47,367 bases of DNA from Ignavibacteriales bacterium (GCA_003599415.1 QZKB01000118.1:1-47367); one strand, 5' to 3'. Counted from the stretch's first letter, positions 7,789 to 17,877 are shown. The notes: generated by a model not told the origin, from the letters alone. Translations and numbers: made by a program.

Positions 7789-8495
7789 TTATCCTGAAAA
7801 TAAATATTACACAGGCTGGTTATGGGAAAAAAGTTGTTATAAAGGATATTAATCTTGAAATAAATGAGAAAGAGATAACCGCATTTATTGGGCCTAATGG
7901 TGCCGGCAAATCAACTTTATTAAAAACAATAATTGGAATAGTCGATAACTTTGATGGAAGTATTCTGTATGATAATAAAGAAATAATATTAACTTCGCCC
8001 GAAGAAAAAGTAAAGAATGGGATTTCATTTGTCCCGCAGGGGAACAGAGTATTTGAGGGACTTAATGTAAAAGAGAATCTTGAAATTGGCGGCTATCTTA
8101 TTAAAAGCAAAAAAGAATTAGCCTTAAGGATAGACGAAATCATAAATACTTTTCCAGACATAAAGGACCGATTGAAACAAAATGCCGGCAACTTAAGCGG
8201 CGGTGAAAAACAACAGCTTGCAATTGCACGCGCCCTTATGTTAAAGCCAAAAATTCTAATGCTTGATGAACCTTCTCTTGGTTTAGCCCCTGGTTTATTA
8301 AGTAATGCTATGGGATTAATAAAAGAGATTAATCTTAAATATGGAACTACTGTACTTATTGTTGAACAGAAGGTAAAAGATGTATTAAAGATTTCCGATA
8401 AAGTAGTTGCATTAAAACTGGGTGAAATTGTTTTTAAAGGCAAACCTGATGAACTTACCGATATGAAAGTAAAAGAAATTTTTATAAGCAGTTAA
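7785..8495 (+). CDS. livF: branched-chain amino acid ABC transporter ATP-binding protein LivF
   Basis: This is the second ATPase subunit, 236 residues. It has Walker A GPNGAGKSTL, a FVPQGNRVFEGLNVKENL Q-loop region typical of LivF, signature LSGGEKQQLAIARAL, Walker B ILMLDEPSLGLAPGL, and a final EQKVKDVL where the switch His is usually part of VEQN. The ATG overlaps the livG stop (ATGA). It is the last gene of the liv unit; no clear hairpin terminator follows in the next 230 bases, which are otherwise without recognisable features. Confidence 0.93.
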   Translation: MIILKINITQAGYGKKVVIKDINLEINEKEITAFIGPNGAGKSTLLKTIIGIVDNFDGSILYDNKEIILTSPEEKVKNGISFVPQGNRVFEGLNVKENLEIGGYLIKSKKELALRIDEIINTFPDIKDRLKQNAGNLSGGEKQQLAIARALMLKPKILMLDEPSLGLAPGLLSNAMGLIKEINLKYGTTVLIVEQKVKDVLKISDKVVALKLGEIVFKGKPDELTDMKVKEIFISS

Positions 8496-8726
8496 GAATA
8501 ATAAGCATTCTTTAAAGCAAAAAGTCTGGACTGAAAAGTATTCCATTCTCACCAACTTACAATTTCTTCCTTTCCATTTGTCCAATGAAACCCTATAATT
8601 TTTATTTCATTTCCATATATTTATACCGCAAAAATTTATGACATACCATTAATCGTAGTCTATATTTTAACTGAATTCATTTCACGTTGTTATATAAATA
8701 AATTGCCTTAAGGCTAAGGAGATTAA

Positions 8727-9056
8727 ATGATTGCTTATTGTGGAATTGACTGTTCGAAATGTTTTAGTTACCTCGCTACTCAGTCCGGAAGTCAGGCCGA
8801 ATTAGAGAAAGTTGCAAAGAAATTAACAGAGTTATACCATACCGAAGTAAAACCGGAATATGTTGTATGTGATAGTTGTAAGGAAAATAAGAGACATTCC
8901 TATTTTTGTTCGAATATGTGTAAGATGCGCAAGTGCTGTATTGAAAATGGTTTCCGGACCTGTATTGAATGTACAGATTTCCCATGTAAGGAACTTCAGT
9001 TGGAATTTGAACATGTTCCGGATGCAAGGGCAAACTTAGAAAAGCTTAGGAAATAA
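8727..9056 (+). CDS. DUF3795 cysteine-rich small protein
   Basis: This is a 109-residue protein with the DUF3795 pattern: it starts with YCGIDCSKC (5-13), followed by a helical spacer, then CDSCKE, C-x3-C-x3-CC and TCIECTDFPC. The thirteen cysteines suggest binding of zinc or iron-sulfur clusters, but no function is established for the family. A strong ribosome binding site (AAGGAGA) precedes the ATG. It stands alone, with a hairpin terminator about 35 bases after its stop. Confidence 0.85.
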   Translation: MIAYCGIDCSKCFSYLATQSGSQAELEKVAKKLTELYHTEVKPEYVVCDSCKENKRHSYFCSNMCKMRKCCIENGFRTCIECTDFPCKELQLEFEHVPDARANLEKLRK

Positions 9057-9090
9057 CTTAATTATAGTTGTTTTTGCTTTTTGTGCGTAC

Positions 9091-9122
9091 AAATCCTCTC
9101 CTTAAAGGTGAGGATTTTTTTT
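9091..9122 (+). terminator. rho-independent terminator after the DUF3795 gene
   Basis: AAATCCTCTCC and GGTGAGGATTT form an 11-base stem with one mismatch around a TTAAA-type loop, followed by a run of T to 9122. It lies about 35 bases downstream of the DUF3795 stop on the same strand. Confidence 0.85.
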
Positions 9123-9241
9123 AATTCTTCGGTTATTCACAATTTTATTACCTTTTTTACTCTTCAATTTTAACTTAAAAAATGATAACTTTAGCACAGC
9201 AATTTTCTGAATCGTACAATTGAAAGTAAAGGATTATATAA

Positions 9242-10402
9242 ATGAAAATTCATGAATACCAGGCAAAAGAAATTTTAAAGAAATATAATGTCCCTGTTCC
9301 GGTTGGCAAACCAGTGTTTAATGTTGATGATGCAGTAAAAGCAGCACTGGAAATTGGCGGAAATGTTTGGGTTGTAAAAGCTCAGATTCATGCCGGTGGC
9401 AGAGGCAAAGGCGGAGGTGTTAAAGTTGCTAAAAGTACGGATGAAGTAAAGGAACTTGCTTCTAAAATACTTGGAATGAACTTAGTAACACATCAAACCG
9501 GGCCGGAAGGTAAGACGGTTAAAAGATTGCTTATTGAACAGGGCATCAATATAGAAAGAGAATTATATGTTGGAATAACCCTGGATCGTGCCCAATCCAA
9601 AAATGTAGTTATGGTTTCTACGGAAGGCGGAATGGAAATTGAAAAAGTTGCCGCGGAAACTCCTGAAAAAATTATTAAAGAAACTATTGATCCTGAAGTT
9701 GGTTTGCAGCCCTACCAGGCAAGAAAACTTGCATTCGGTTTAGGACTTGAAGGTGTTCAGCATAAAAATGCCGTTAAATTCTTAACTGCTCTTTACCAGG
9801 CTTATGCAGCAACAGATGCATCGCTTGCGGAAATAAATCCGCTTGTTGTTACAAAAGAAGGTGATGTTCTTGCGCTTGATGCAAAAATGAATTTTGACGA
9901 TAATGCTCTTTACCGTCACCAGGATATTATTGCAATGCGTGATCTTGAAGAAGAAGCTGCTCTTGAAATAGAAGCATCAAAATATAACCTGAACTATATA
10001 AAGCTTGATGGCAATGTTGGCTGCATGGTTAACGGTGCAGGACTTGCAATGGCAACTATGGATATTATTAAACTTGCAGGTGGTGAACCGGCAAACTTTC
10101 TTGATGTTGGCGGTGGAGCAAATAAGGAAACGGTTGCAAACGGATTTAAGATTATCCTTTCTGATCCGAACGTGAAAGCAATATTAATTAATATCTTCGG
10201 CGGAATTGTAAGATGCGACCGCGTTGCTCAGGGTGTTATTGATGCAGTTAAAGAAGTTCATGTTAATCTTCCAATCGTTGTAAGATTAGAAGGAACTAAT
10301 GCTAAAGAAGCTGGTGAATTGTTAAGTCAGTCCGGGATGAATTTTGAAGTGGCTAAAAGTCTAAAAGAAGCTGCTGAAAAGGTTACTGCCGTATTAAAAT
10401 AG
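9242..10402 (+). CDS. sucC: succinyl-CoA synthetase beta subunit (ADP-forming)
   Basis: SucC binds nucleotide and, with the alpha subunit SucD, interconverts succinyl-CoA and succinate with phosphorylation of ADP in the TCA cycle. The 386 residues match the family length. Motifs are clear: [15 protein letters not shown] at the start, the ATP-grasp [17 protein letters not shown] (about 45-61), AEINPLVV, and [15 protein letters not shown] near the end. AAAGGATT precedes the ATG. No sucD follows; the neighbour is a TPR gene, so the alpha subunit must be elsewhere in the genome. A weak promoter match (TAACTTTA at 9185-9192) lies upstream. Confidence 0.96.
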   Translation: MKIHEYQAKEILKKYNVPVPVGKPVFNVDDAVKAALEIGGNVWVVKAQIHAGGRGKGGGVKVAKSTDEVKELASKILGMNLVTHQTGPEGKTVKRLLIEQGINIERELYVGITLDRAQSKNVVMVSTEGGMEIEKVAAETPEKIIKETIDPEVGLQPYQARKLAFGLGLEGVQHKNAVKFLTALYQAYAATDASLAEINPLVVTKEGDVLALDAKMNFDDNALYRHQDIIAMRDLEEEAALEIEASKYNLNYIKLDGNVGCMVNGAGLAMATMDIIKLAGGEPANFLDVGGGANKETVANGFKIILSDPNVKAILINIFGGIVRCDRVAQGVIDAVKEVHVNLPIVVRLEGTNAKEAGELLSQSGMNFEVAKSLKEAAEKVTAVLK

Positions 10403-10421
10403 AAGACCGCTATTCATTTGG

Positions 10422-10467
10422 AACCTAAAGAATTGCAGATAGTCTAATCGCTTAGGTTGCTATTTTT
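10422..10467 (+). terminator. possible weak terminator after sucC
   Basis: AACCTAA (10422-10428) pairs with TTAGGTT (10452-10458), followed by GCTATTTTT. The 23-base loop is long, so the call is weak; position 20 bases after the sucC stop is what favours it. Confidence 0.3.
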
Positions 10468-10569
10468 ATGTTACTATAAAGCAATTCATTTTAAATCAAA
10501 CGAAAAAAGATTCAACTTGATTTTATAAACCTTGTTGAATACATTCAAATAAGAATTATTGGAGTTTAG

Positions 10570-11982
10570 ATGGATTTTCCCGAAGAATTCTTCGGTAATG
10601 ATAACGAATCGGAAGAAAAAGAATTATACGAAAGGATTCAAAAGTTTAAAGAACTTATTGCACGTGGTGAAATTTATTCAAACATAGAAGCTATTGAAGA
10701 TCTGATTCATAGCTGCCTTGAACTTGATTATAATTACGAAGGCCTGGTTTTAATAAACGCGTTAATGGAAATTTCTCAGTACAACTCTGAGTACTGGTAT
10801 CTTAAGGGTAGTTTTCTAAGCAACCTGCTTAAATTTGAAGAGGCTTATGATTGCCTGAATACTTCACTTTCCCTTAATCCTTTTGATATTGAAACACTGC
10901 TTAGCAAAGCTCATGTTGAAGATAATTTAAACCTGACAGAAGATGCTATTGTCACTTTGAACAAAGCGCTTGAAATTGATCCGGGTAATGAAGAAGTATA
11001 TTTTAATCTTGCATCAATATACGAAAGAGACGGTGATTACGAGACAGCTATAACCAACTTTAATCAGGCAATCAATCTGGATAACGAGTTTAGTGAAGCT
11101 TTTTATGAATTGGGTTATTGCCATGAAATGCTTGACGATTTTGATAATGCGTTAAAGGCTTACGATAAATATCTTGAAATTGAGCCTTACAGTTCATCGG
11201 GTTGGTATAACCGGGGAATAGTTTTAATAAGAGACGGCAAATATGAAAAAGCGCTGGATAGTTTTGATCTTGCAATTGCAATAAGAGAAGATTTTGCAAA
11301 CGCCTGGTTTAACAAAGGGATTGCTCTAGCAAATCTTTCAAGATTAGCCGAAGCATTGCTTGCATTTAAAAATGCTGCTTTGTTAGATAAGAATGATGAA
11401 GCAATATTTTTCAACATCGGGCAGGTTTATGAGGATATGGAAGATCTTCAGAACGCCATTAAGAATTATACAATTGCAATAAGCTTAGACAGTAATTATT
11501 ACGAGGCATATCTTGCCAGGGGTTATTGCTATGATGAAGTTGGAAAATTTCATTTGGCATTAAAGGATTTTAATAAAGCAATATCCATAACAAACGATTC
11601 GGTTGAAGCATGGGGAGCAAAAGCAGACCTTGAATATTCCATCGGCAATCTGAAAGAATCAGTTGAAAGTTATAATAAAGCTATAACTTACGATCCCGAT
11701 AATTTTGAGATAAGATATAAACTTGCAGAAACTTACATGGAACTTGCGCAATGGTTAGAAAGCAAACAGGAATTTGAGGAGTGTATCCGGCTTAGTCCTG
11801 ATGATGCAAATTCATATTACGGAAAAGCAAAAGTAAGTTTTATTCTTCTTCAAACACAGGAAGCTATCAGTAGTTTAAAAACTGCTTTTTCACTTGACCC
11901 GAAGAAAAAAGATGAGTTCACAAAAGAATACCCGGAAGTTAAATCCTCAAAGCTGTTCAAAAAACTTTTAGAAGATTTTTAA
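10570..11982 (+). CDS. tetratricopeptide repeat protein
   Basis: This 470-residue protein is almost entirely TPR. From about residue 65 to 455 there are ten to eleven 34-residue repeats with the usual W/Y-x2-G/A-Y/F pattern, for example YFNLASIYERDGDYETAITNFNQAI and AWFNKGIALANLSRLAEAL. The acidic N-terminus (DFPEEFFGNDNESEEKELYE) is not a signal peptide, so it is likely a cytoplasmic scaffold. GGAG lies about seven bases before the ATG. The aroE gene follows after 14 bases on the same strand, which suggests co-transcription. The binding partner cannot be inferred. Confidence 0.9.
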   Translation: MDFPEEFFGNDNESEEKELYERIQKFKELIARGEIYSNIEAIEDLIHSCLELDYNYEGLVLINALMEISQYNSEYWYLKGSFLSNLLKFEEAYDCLNTSLSLNPFDIETLLSKAHVEDNLNLTEDAIVTLNKALEIDPGNEEVYFNLASIYERDGDYETAITNFNQAINLDNEFSEAFYELGYCHEMLDDFDNALKAYDKYLEIEPYSSSGWYNRGIVLIRDGKYEKALDSFDLAIAIREDFANAWFNKGIALANLSRLAEALLAFKNAALLDKNDEAIFFNIGQVYEDMEDLQNAIKNYTIAISLDSNYYEAYLARGYCYDEVGKFHLALKDFNKAISITNDSVEAWGAKADLEYSIGNLKESVESYNKAITYDPDNFEIRYKLAETYMELAQWLESKQEFEECIRLSPDDANSYYGKAKVSFILLQTQEAISSLKTAFSLDPKKKDEFTKEYPEVKSSKLFKKLLEDF

Positions 11983-11996
11983 TTACATACCTCTTT

Positions 11997-12881
11997 ATGA
12001 ATACACACAATAAATTTAATAACGACACCAGGATTACAGGAATTATCGGCCATCCTATTAAGCATTCATATTCTCCTTTTATGCACAATATTGCTTTTGA
12101 ACTGCTTAATCTAAATTATATATTTCTTCCGTTTGATGTTCCGCCGAGTAATCTGAAATCTGCTATAAGAGGAATGACGGCATTTGGTATAAAGGGTTTG
12201 AATGTAACCATTCCACATAAAGAGAATGTTTTATCGCTTGTAAAAAATATTTCCGAAGAGGTTAGCATAGTTGGGGCTGCAAATACAATTGTAAATGATA
12301 ATGGAAACCTGAATGCTTACAATACAGATGTTTACGGTGTTATGGAAACACTCTTACCATATAAAGATAAGATCACAAATTCGGAAGTTTCATTAATCGG
12401 AAGTGGCGGTGCTGCGCGTAGTGTTATTTATGCTCTGCTAAGAAACCTGAGGCCTGAAAGAATAAATCTTATAAACCGTAATGAAGTACGCGCCGAACAG
12501 TTAAAAGAATATTTTGCTGCTAAGATGCACTTTGGTAATTTCAAAACATATAATCTTTTTAACTGCCCGTTTAATGACATTCTTAAAGGTTCACAGTTAA
12601 TTATAAATTCAACTTCGGTTGGGATGTATCCCAATGTAGATGACTCGGTAGTAACTTCGTTTGAAGCATTTACAAAAGAACAGATTGTTTTTGATATTGT
12701 TTATAATCCCATAAAGACTAAACTGCTGATGCTTGCCGAAGCTGCCGGGGCAACAACGCTTGATGGCTTAACTATGTTTGTTCACCAGGGAGCAAAAGCT
12801 TTTGAGCTATGGACGGGAATGGAGATGCCGGTTGATAAAATTTTTAAAGCATTAAAGCTTCACATTTCACCGGTAAGTTAA
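11997..12881 (+). CDS. aroE: shikimate dehydrogenase
   Basis: AroE reduces 3-dehydroshikimate to shikimate with NADPH in aromatic amino-acid synthesis. The 294-residue protein has GHPIKHSYSPFMHN for substrate binding, NVTIPHKE with the catalytic Lys, NTDVYGV with the catalytic Asp, GSGGAARSVIYAL for the dinucleotide, and HQGAKAFELWTG at the end. Its start lies 14 bases after the TPR gene, and a hairpin terminator follows about 36 bases after the stop. Confidence 0.95.
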   Translation: MNTHNKFNNDTRITGIIGHPIKHSYSPFMHNIAFELLNLNYIFLPFDVPPSNLKSAIRGMTAFGIKGLNVTIPHKENVLSLVKNISEEVSIVGAANTIVNDNGNLNAYNTDVYGVMETLLPYKDKITNSEVSLIGSGGAARSVIYALLRNLRPERINLINRNEVRAEQLKEYFAAKMHFGNFKTYNLFNCPFNDILKGSQLIINSTSVGMYPNVDDSVVTSFEAFTKEQIVFDIVYNPIKTKLLMLAEAAGATTLDGLTMFVHQGAKAFELWTGMEMPVDKIFKALKLHISPVS

Positions 12882-12917
12882 AATCTTTTCATTCCTTCAC
12901 GTAGTTCCAATAGTAGT

Positions 12918-12942
12918 ACAGGCGTTAATTAATGCCTGTTTT
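12918..12942 (+). terminator. hairpin terminator after aroE
   Basis: ACAGGCGTTAATTAATGCCTGT is a near-perfect 22-base palindrome with one G-T pair. It is followed by TTT and lies 36 bases past the aroE stop. The T-run is short, so strength is uncertain; the palindrome also abuts the gatB promoter candidate and could serve as a regulatory site. Confidence 0.5.
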
Positions 12943-12945
12943 CAT

Positions 12946-12953
12946 TATATTTG
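12946..12953 (+). promoter_or_regulatory. candidate -7 promoter element for gatB
   Basis: TATATTTG matches the TAnnTTTG element of Bacteroidota primary promoters. It lies 24 bases before the preferred gatB start. No clear -33 TTG is present at the expected distance. Confidence 0.4.
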
Positions 12954-12977
12954 CACATCATAAATATCAGAAAGAAA

Positions 12978-14423
12978 ATGGATCAAAAATACGAAGCTGT
13001 AATAGGGCTTGAAGTTCATGCTCAGTTGTTAACAGAAACTAAATGTTTTTGCGGATGCTCAACAAAATTCGGTAATCCACCTAATTCAAATGTTTGCCCT
13101 GTTTGTCTTGGTCATCCTGGTGTACTTCCCGTATTGAATAAAAAGGTTGTAGAGTTTACAGTTATGATGGGTCTCGCAACCAACTGTACAATAAATGAAA
13201 AATCGATCTTTGCACGTAAGAATTATTTCTACCCGGATTTGCCAAAAGGTTACCAGATTTCCCAGTATGAACAGCCGATATGCGAGAATGGTTTTATTGA
13301 GATTGAATTAAGTTCAGGTGAGAAGAAGAAAATTGGCATAACCAGAATTCATATGGAAGAGGATGCGGGTAAATCAATCCATGATCAATCAACTGAAACT
13401 TTGGTAGACGTTAACCGTTGCGGTGTTCCTCTTATGGAAATTGTGAGTGAACCGGATATGCGGACACCGGAAGAAGCTTACCTGTATTTAAGCAAGATTA
13501 AACAGATTGTTCAGTACCTTAATATCTGCGACGGTAATATGGAAGAAGGGTCTTTAAGATGCGATGCCAACATTTCAATAAGACCTGAAGGTGAAACAAA
13601 ATTAGGCACAAAGACTGAAGTTAAAAACATGAATTCGTTCAGAAATGTTGAACGTGCTATTGCTTACGAAATCGAAAGACAAACTGATCTGGTTGAAGAC
13701 GGCAAAAATATTGTCCAGCAAACTTTATTATGGAATGCTGATCTTAATACAGTTGCCCCAATGCGAAGCAAAGAGGAAGCACACGATTACCGTTACTTCC
13801 CTGACCCGGATTTATTGCCGGTTGTAGTTTCTGATGAATGGCGCGAATCAATTAAAAAGAAATTGCCTGAACTGCCGGACCAAAAGCTTGAAAGATTTAT
13901 GTCTTCTTACAAGATTCCTTTTTACGATGCAAACATTTTAACTTCATCAAGAGATTTAGCAGAGTATTATGAAAAAGTTGTATCAGTTACTTCTGATTAT
14001 AAATCCGCAAGCAACTGGGTAATGAGCGATGTTCTAAAGATAATAAATGAAAATAAAATATCTCCAAAAGAGTTTCCTGTTTCGCCGGAAAATCTTGGCA
14101 AGCTTATTAATCTTATAAAGGATAACACAATTAGCGGTAAGATAGCTAAAGAAGTTTTTCCTGAAATGCTTAAAGCGAATGCTGACCCTGAAATGATTAT
14201 AAAGGAAAAGAACTTAATCCAGATAACTGATACCGGTGCAATTGAAATGGTGATCGACCAAATTATTTCCAACAGTCCAAATGAAGTTCAGCAATATCTT
14301 TCCGGCAAAGATAAAGTGTTTGGATTTTTCATTGGGCAAATAATGAAAGAAACAAAAGGGAAAGCAAATCCTAAAGTTGTAAATGATATATTGAAACAAA
14401 AATTAGAAGCGCTTAAAGTTTAG
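12978..14423 (+). CDS. gatB: aspartyl/glutamyl-tRNA(Asn/Gln) amidotransferase subunit B
   Basis: GatB is the kinase/tRNA-binding subunit of the GatCAB complex, which converts Glu-tRNA(Gln) or Asp-tRNA(Asn) to the amidated form. The protein has [13 protein letters not shown] at the start, a Cys-rich zinc site ([10 protein letters not shown]...[14 protein letters not shown]), [17 protein letters not shown], the [16 protein letters not shown] segment and a C-terminal YqeY-like helical domain. I prefer the ATG at 12978 to an in-frame ATG-less extension beginning at 12951, because [14 protein letters not shown] is the family N-terminus and the longer form would start inside the promoter element. 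No gatA or gatC is in the window. The next gene begins three bases after the stop. Confidence 0.95.
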   Translation: MDQKYEAVIGLEVHAQLLTETKCFCGCSTKFGNPPNSNVCPVCLGHPGVLPVLNKKVVEFTVMMGLATNCTINEKSIFARKNYFYPDLPKGYQISQYEQPICENGFIEIELSSGEKKKIGITRIHMEEDAGKSIHDQSTETLVDVNRCGVPLMEIVSEPDMRTPEEAYLYLSKIKQIVQYLNICDGNMEEGSLRCDANISIRPEGETKLGTKTEVKNMNSFRNVERAIAYEIERQTDLVEDGKNIVQQTLLWNADLNTVAPMRSKEEAHDYRYFPDPDLLPVVVSDEWRESIKKKLPELPDQKLERFMSSYKIPFYDANILTSSRDLAEYYEKVVSVTSDYKSASNWVMSDVLKIINENKISPKEFPVSPENLGKLINLIKDNTISGKIAKEVFPEMLKANADPEMIIKEKNLIQITDTGAIEMVIDQIISNSPNEVQQYLSGKDKVFGFFIGQIMKETKGKANPKVVNDILKQKLEALKV

Positions 14424-14425
14424 AT

Positions 14426-16786
14426 ATGAAGAATTTTAATGCTGTAACATTCACATCGGTTTTCTTACTGCTTTTAAGTTTTAATGCTATCGCACAAAGC
14501 AAAGATGAAAGCTGGAAACTCTACGATGACTCACAGGTAGCTGTTATAGAAATTACTATGGATCAATCAGCGCTTGATTATATGTATGCAAATGTTAACA
14601 GTGATTCACTCCACTTCGCTACCGTTCATTTTAAAAATAAATACATCGATGAGACAATTGATTCAGTTGGAATAAGATTACGAGGAAATACATCAAGAGA
14701 TGCCAGGAAGAAATCATTCAAACTTGAGTTTAACGGATTCATTAAGGGAAGAGATTTTTACGATGTTGAAAATCTTAATCTCAACGGTGAACATAATGAT
14801 CCATCAATAATAAGAAGCAAACTTATCTGGGATTTGTACGGCAAAATCGGAATGAACGCCAGCCGTGCTGCACATGCTGCAGTTTATATTAATGGAAATT
14901 ACTATGGTCTTTACATTTCTGTTGAACATATTGATGAAGAATTTTTACAGAAACGTTTTACAGACGATGAAGGAAATTTGTGGAAATGTCTTTATCCGGC
15001 AGATCTTGTTTACAAAGGTTCGAACCCGGATTTATATAAGTCAAAATCAGGTGGCAGAAGAACTTATGATTTAACCACAAACGAAGATACTGATGACTAT
15101 TTTATGCTTGCAAGATTAATTGATATTATAAACAACACTTCATCAACTGAATTCCAGGATTCACTTGAAAAGATTTTTTCCTTGGAGGAATTTCTAAAAT
15201 ATGTTTCTGTAGATGTTCTTACCGGTTGCTGGGATGATTACTGGTACCTGAAGAATAACTATTACCTGTACCATGAACCATCAAAAGATCTGATCCATTG
15301 GATTCCGTATGATACTGATAATTCATTTGGTGTTGATTGGTTTAGTATTGACTGGGCAAATGTTAATCCTTATACATACAGCAAGATAGGTGGCGGTGAT
15401 GAAAAACGTCCTCTGATTGAAAGGATTCTTACATTTGCAGATTACAGAAATCTTTACACACATTTTTTAGATTTCATAGTAAAGAAAGTTTATAACACCG
15501 AAATACTTGAGAAAAGAATCGACAGTTTAAAGAGTATCCTTTCGCCATATGCTGAACAGGATACTTATAAAAATTTAGATTACGGTTTTACAAATGAAGA
15601 TTTCAACAATTCGTATTTACTCTCCGGGTATAATAAAGCTCACGTTAAGTATGGTTTGAAAGAATTCATAAGCAAGAGAGTCGAATCAATAAAGAAGCAG
15701 CTTGTGTGGGTCAATTCCAATCCGGTTGTTTATTCGCTGGATTGGTATCCGAAAAGCCCCGGCTTTGATGATACTGTTTACGTAAATGCATCAATCTTTG
15801 CTAAGAACGGGATAAAAGATGTTACACTTAATTTCAAAAAAGTTGGTACCGGCGAAGTTTTTAAAACCAAGATGGAATTTAAGCCTGTACCTGGTTCCAC
15901 AAAAATAAATGAGAATGATCTTTGGATTGGCAGGCTTTCTCCTATTGGAATTGCATCAAAAGGTTATTTTGCGATAACCGTAACGGATAGCCTTGAACAA
16001 AAAGCACAATTTCCAAGGAGAAGAAATATTAATATTCAAACTGCAGGAGTTAATTCGGCAAGCCTTGTTATTAACGAACTGCTCGCAAAGAATGATTCTC
16101 TCTATGCCGATGATAATGGAGAGTATGACGACTGGATTGAAATATTTAATCCCACATCCCAGACAATTTCTTTAACGGGTAAATTTTTAACTGATGATCC
16201 GGACAAGCTAAACAAATGGCAGTTTACAAGTCCAGGTTTGGAATTATTACCCGGTCACTTTCAGCTTATCTGGTGCGATGAGGATTCTTCCCAGGGCGAT
16301 ATGCATACAAATTTTAAATTAGATGGTGGTGGTGAGTTCTTAGCCTTAGTTGATGCTGATGGTGCAACCATACTTGATTCTCTTACCTACCCGGATCAAA
16401 GTAAAAATATTTCATTCGGCAGGTATCCTGATGGAAGCGATAACTGGCAAAAATTGGTGCCAACTCCACAGGGTGGAAATACAGTTACCTCTGTAGATGA
16501 AGACTTAACTCCGGTTGATTTCAGAATTGCAGCTTATCCAAACCCTTTTAATCCAAGCACAAAAATAGAGTTCGTGCTTCCTTCAAAATCTCATTTAACA
16601 CTTTCGATACACAATATTCTGGGTGAAAAGCTCTGGACAAAATCCGGTGAATATAAGGAAGGTTCTCATTCGTTTGTATGGAATGGGATTGATAACATGG
16701 GCAACAAATTAACATCGGGAATTTATCTTCTGAATATTAAATCTGCTGATTTGGTTAAGACTATAAAATTAATGATGATAAAGTAA
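14426..16786 (+). CDS. secreted CotH kinase-family protein with lamin-tail and T9SS sorting domains
   Basis: This is a 786-residue exported protein. A signal peptide (about 1-23, ending AIAQ) is followed by a CotH domain (about 40-420) with VGIRLRGNTSRDARKKSFKLEF and HWIPYDTDNSFGVDW, the likely metal/ATP-binding segment. Next come a spacer, then a lamin-tail domain (about 545-680, starting LVINELLAKNDS and including YDDWIEIFNPT). From about 702 there is a type A type IX secretion sorting domain with AAYPNPFNPSTKIEF and a final SGIYLLNIKSADLVKTIKL. CotH proteins of spore coats phosphorylate partner proteins; the substrate here is unknown. It is probably cell-surface or released. It starts three bases after gatB and precedes the racemase-like gene by 12 bases. 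Confidence 0.9.
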   Translation: MKNFNAVTFTSVFLLLLSFNAIAQSKDESWKLYDDSQVAVIEITMDQSALDYMYANVNSDSLHFATVHFKNKYIDETIDSVGIRLRGNTSRDARKKSFKLEFNGFIKGRDFYDVENLNLNGEHNDPSIIRSKLIWDLYGKIGMNASRAAHAAVYINGNYYGLYISVEHIDEEFLQKRFTDDEGNLWKCLYPADLVYKGSNPDLYKSKSGGRRTYDLTTNEDTDDYFMLARLIDIINNTSSTEFQDSLEKIFSLEEFLKYVSVDVLTGCWDDYWYLKNNYYLYHEPSKDLIHWIPYDTDNSFGVDWFSIDWANVNPYTYSKIGGGDEKRPLIERILTFADYRNLYTHFLDFIVKKVYNTEILEKRIDSLKSILSPYAEQDTYKNLDYGFTNEDFNNSYLLSGYNKAHVKYGLKEFISKRVESIKKQLVWVNSNPVVYSLDWYPKSPGFDDTVYVNASIFAKNGIKDVTLNFKKVGTGEVFKTKMEFKPVPGSTKINENDLWIGRLSPIGIASKGYFAITVTDSLEQKAQFPRRRNINIQTAGVNSASLVINELLAKNDSLYADDNGEYDDWIEIFNPTSQTISLTGKFLTDDPDKLNKWQFTSPGLELLPGHFQLIWCDEDSSQGDMHTNFKLDGGGEFLALVDADGATILDSLTYPDQSKNISFGRYPDGSDNWQKLVPTPQGGNTVTSVDEDLTPVDFRIAAYPNPFNPSTKIEFVLPSKSHLTLSIHNILGEKLWTKSGEYKEGSHSFVWNGIDNMGNKLTSGIYLLNIKSADLVKTIKLMMIK

Positions 16787-16798
16787 ACTAAGGTTAAT

Positions 16799-17842
16799 AT
16801 GAAACTATTTACCATTTACCTTTTAGCCCTTTTAACAATTATTGCTTCTTCAAATGTCTCGACAGCCAGGGAAGAAAATATTATGGATACAGTACAGGAT
16901 TCATCCGGCACAAATCTTAATGAAATTCTGAAAAAGGAAAAGTTAAGAATTATTATAACAGATTCAGGACTTGGTGGACTTTCGGTTGCAGCAGATGTTG
17001 AAAAAAAGTTAAGTTTATTCAAACCTTTTAAAGAAGCTGAAATTATATTCTTCAATGCGCTGCCGGTACATAACAAAGGCTACAACAGTATGAAGGATAT
17101 GAAGCAGAAGGTGAAAGTTTTTGATTCTGCACTTAATAGTATGATTAAGAATTTTAATCCTGATATTATCCTTATAGCCTGTAATACACTTTCTGTTGTT
17201 TATCCGGAAACTGAGTTCAGCAAAACAACCAACATCCCTGTAATTGGAATTGTTGAGCTTGGTGTTGAATTAATGAGTGACAGCCTGAAAAATAATCCGG
17301 GTAGTAATGTATTTATTATCGGAACACCAACCACAATTAATTCTAATTCTCATAAGAATAAGCTTATTGCTAAAGGATTTGATGAAAATATAATTTATAC
17401 CCAGCCTTGCAAAAACCTTGAAAGTGAAATCCAGGAGAACACTGAAAGCAAAGCTGTAAAAGTTCTGCTTGATAAATATTCCGATGAGATAAAAAGTAAA
17501 GTAAAGACACCAGCCGTAAAATCATTTGTTGGTCTTTGCTGTACTCATTACGGTTATGCTTATAAACTTATTGATTCAGTAATGAAAGATAAGTTCGGTA
17601 AAAATACTGAACTGCTAAATCCCAACAGTAAAATGGGAGATTTGCTGATAACTGGTGAAAACCGTAACCGCTTTAATGAGATAAAAACAAATGTAAAGGT
17701 TGTTTCCCAGGTGGATATAACGGAGCAGGAAAACAAATCCCTCGGAAAATTACTTGGGCAGGAATCTCTAAAAACAGAAGCTGCATTAAAGAATTATGTC
17801 CTTAACGAAAATCTGTTTGAGTACAGGAAGTTTATTGAATAA
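16799..17842 (+). CDS. exported glutamate racemase-like protein (Asp/Glu racemase fold)
   Basis: The 347-residue protein is homologous to MurI: DSGLGGLSV (55-63), ACNTLSV with Cys128 and LCCTHYGY with Cys248 and His250 occupy the positions of the MurI catalytic residues. Unlike MurI it begins with a hydrophobic segment, MKLFTIYLLALLTIIASS, ending in a signal-peptidase-like STA at 21-23. This suggests a periplasmic location, whereas MurI is cytoplasmic. The segment where MurI has its YG motif reads HNKGYNSMKDM, so substrate binding is altered. It lies 12 bases downstream of the CotH gene. Plausible roles are D-amino acid production or turnover in the periplasm, or a non-catalytic derivative. 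Both cysteines being retained favours activity. Confidence 0.75.
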   Translation: MKLFTIYLLALLTIIASSNVSTAREENIMDTVQDSSGTNLNEILKKEKLRIIITDSGLGGLSVAADVEKKLSLFKPFKEAEIIFFNALPVHNKGYNSMKDMKQKVKVFDSALNSMIKNFNPDIILIACNTLSVVYPETEFSKTTNIPVIGIVELGVELMSDSLKNNPGSNVFIIGTPTTINSNSHKNKLIAKGFDENIIYTQPCKNLESEIQENTESKAVKVLLDKYSDEIKSKVKTPAVKSFVGLCCTHYGYAYKLIDSVMKDKFGKNTELLNPNSKMGDLLITGENRNRFNEIKTNVKVVSQVDITEQENKSLGKLLGQESLKTEAALKNYVLNENLFEYRKFIE

Positions 17843-17877
17843 TATGCTATTCCCAACTCTCTGACAAATAGCGTATT

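Noticed and set aside
8496-8726. A short minus-strand stretch reading like a protein tail (FHWTNGKEEIVSW)
   Set aside because: It is only about 23 codons between stops, without a start, and is too short to call even a remnant.
12951-12977. A nine-residue N-terminal extension of GatB
   Set aside because: It would begin inside the TATATTTG promoter element and its residues are not conserved in the family.
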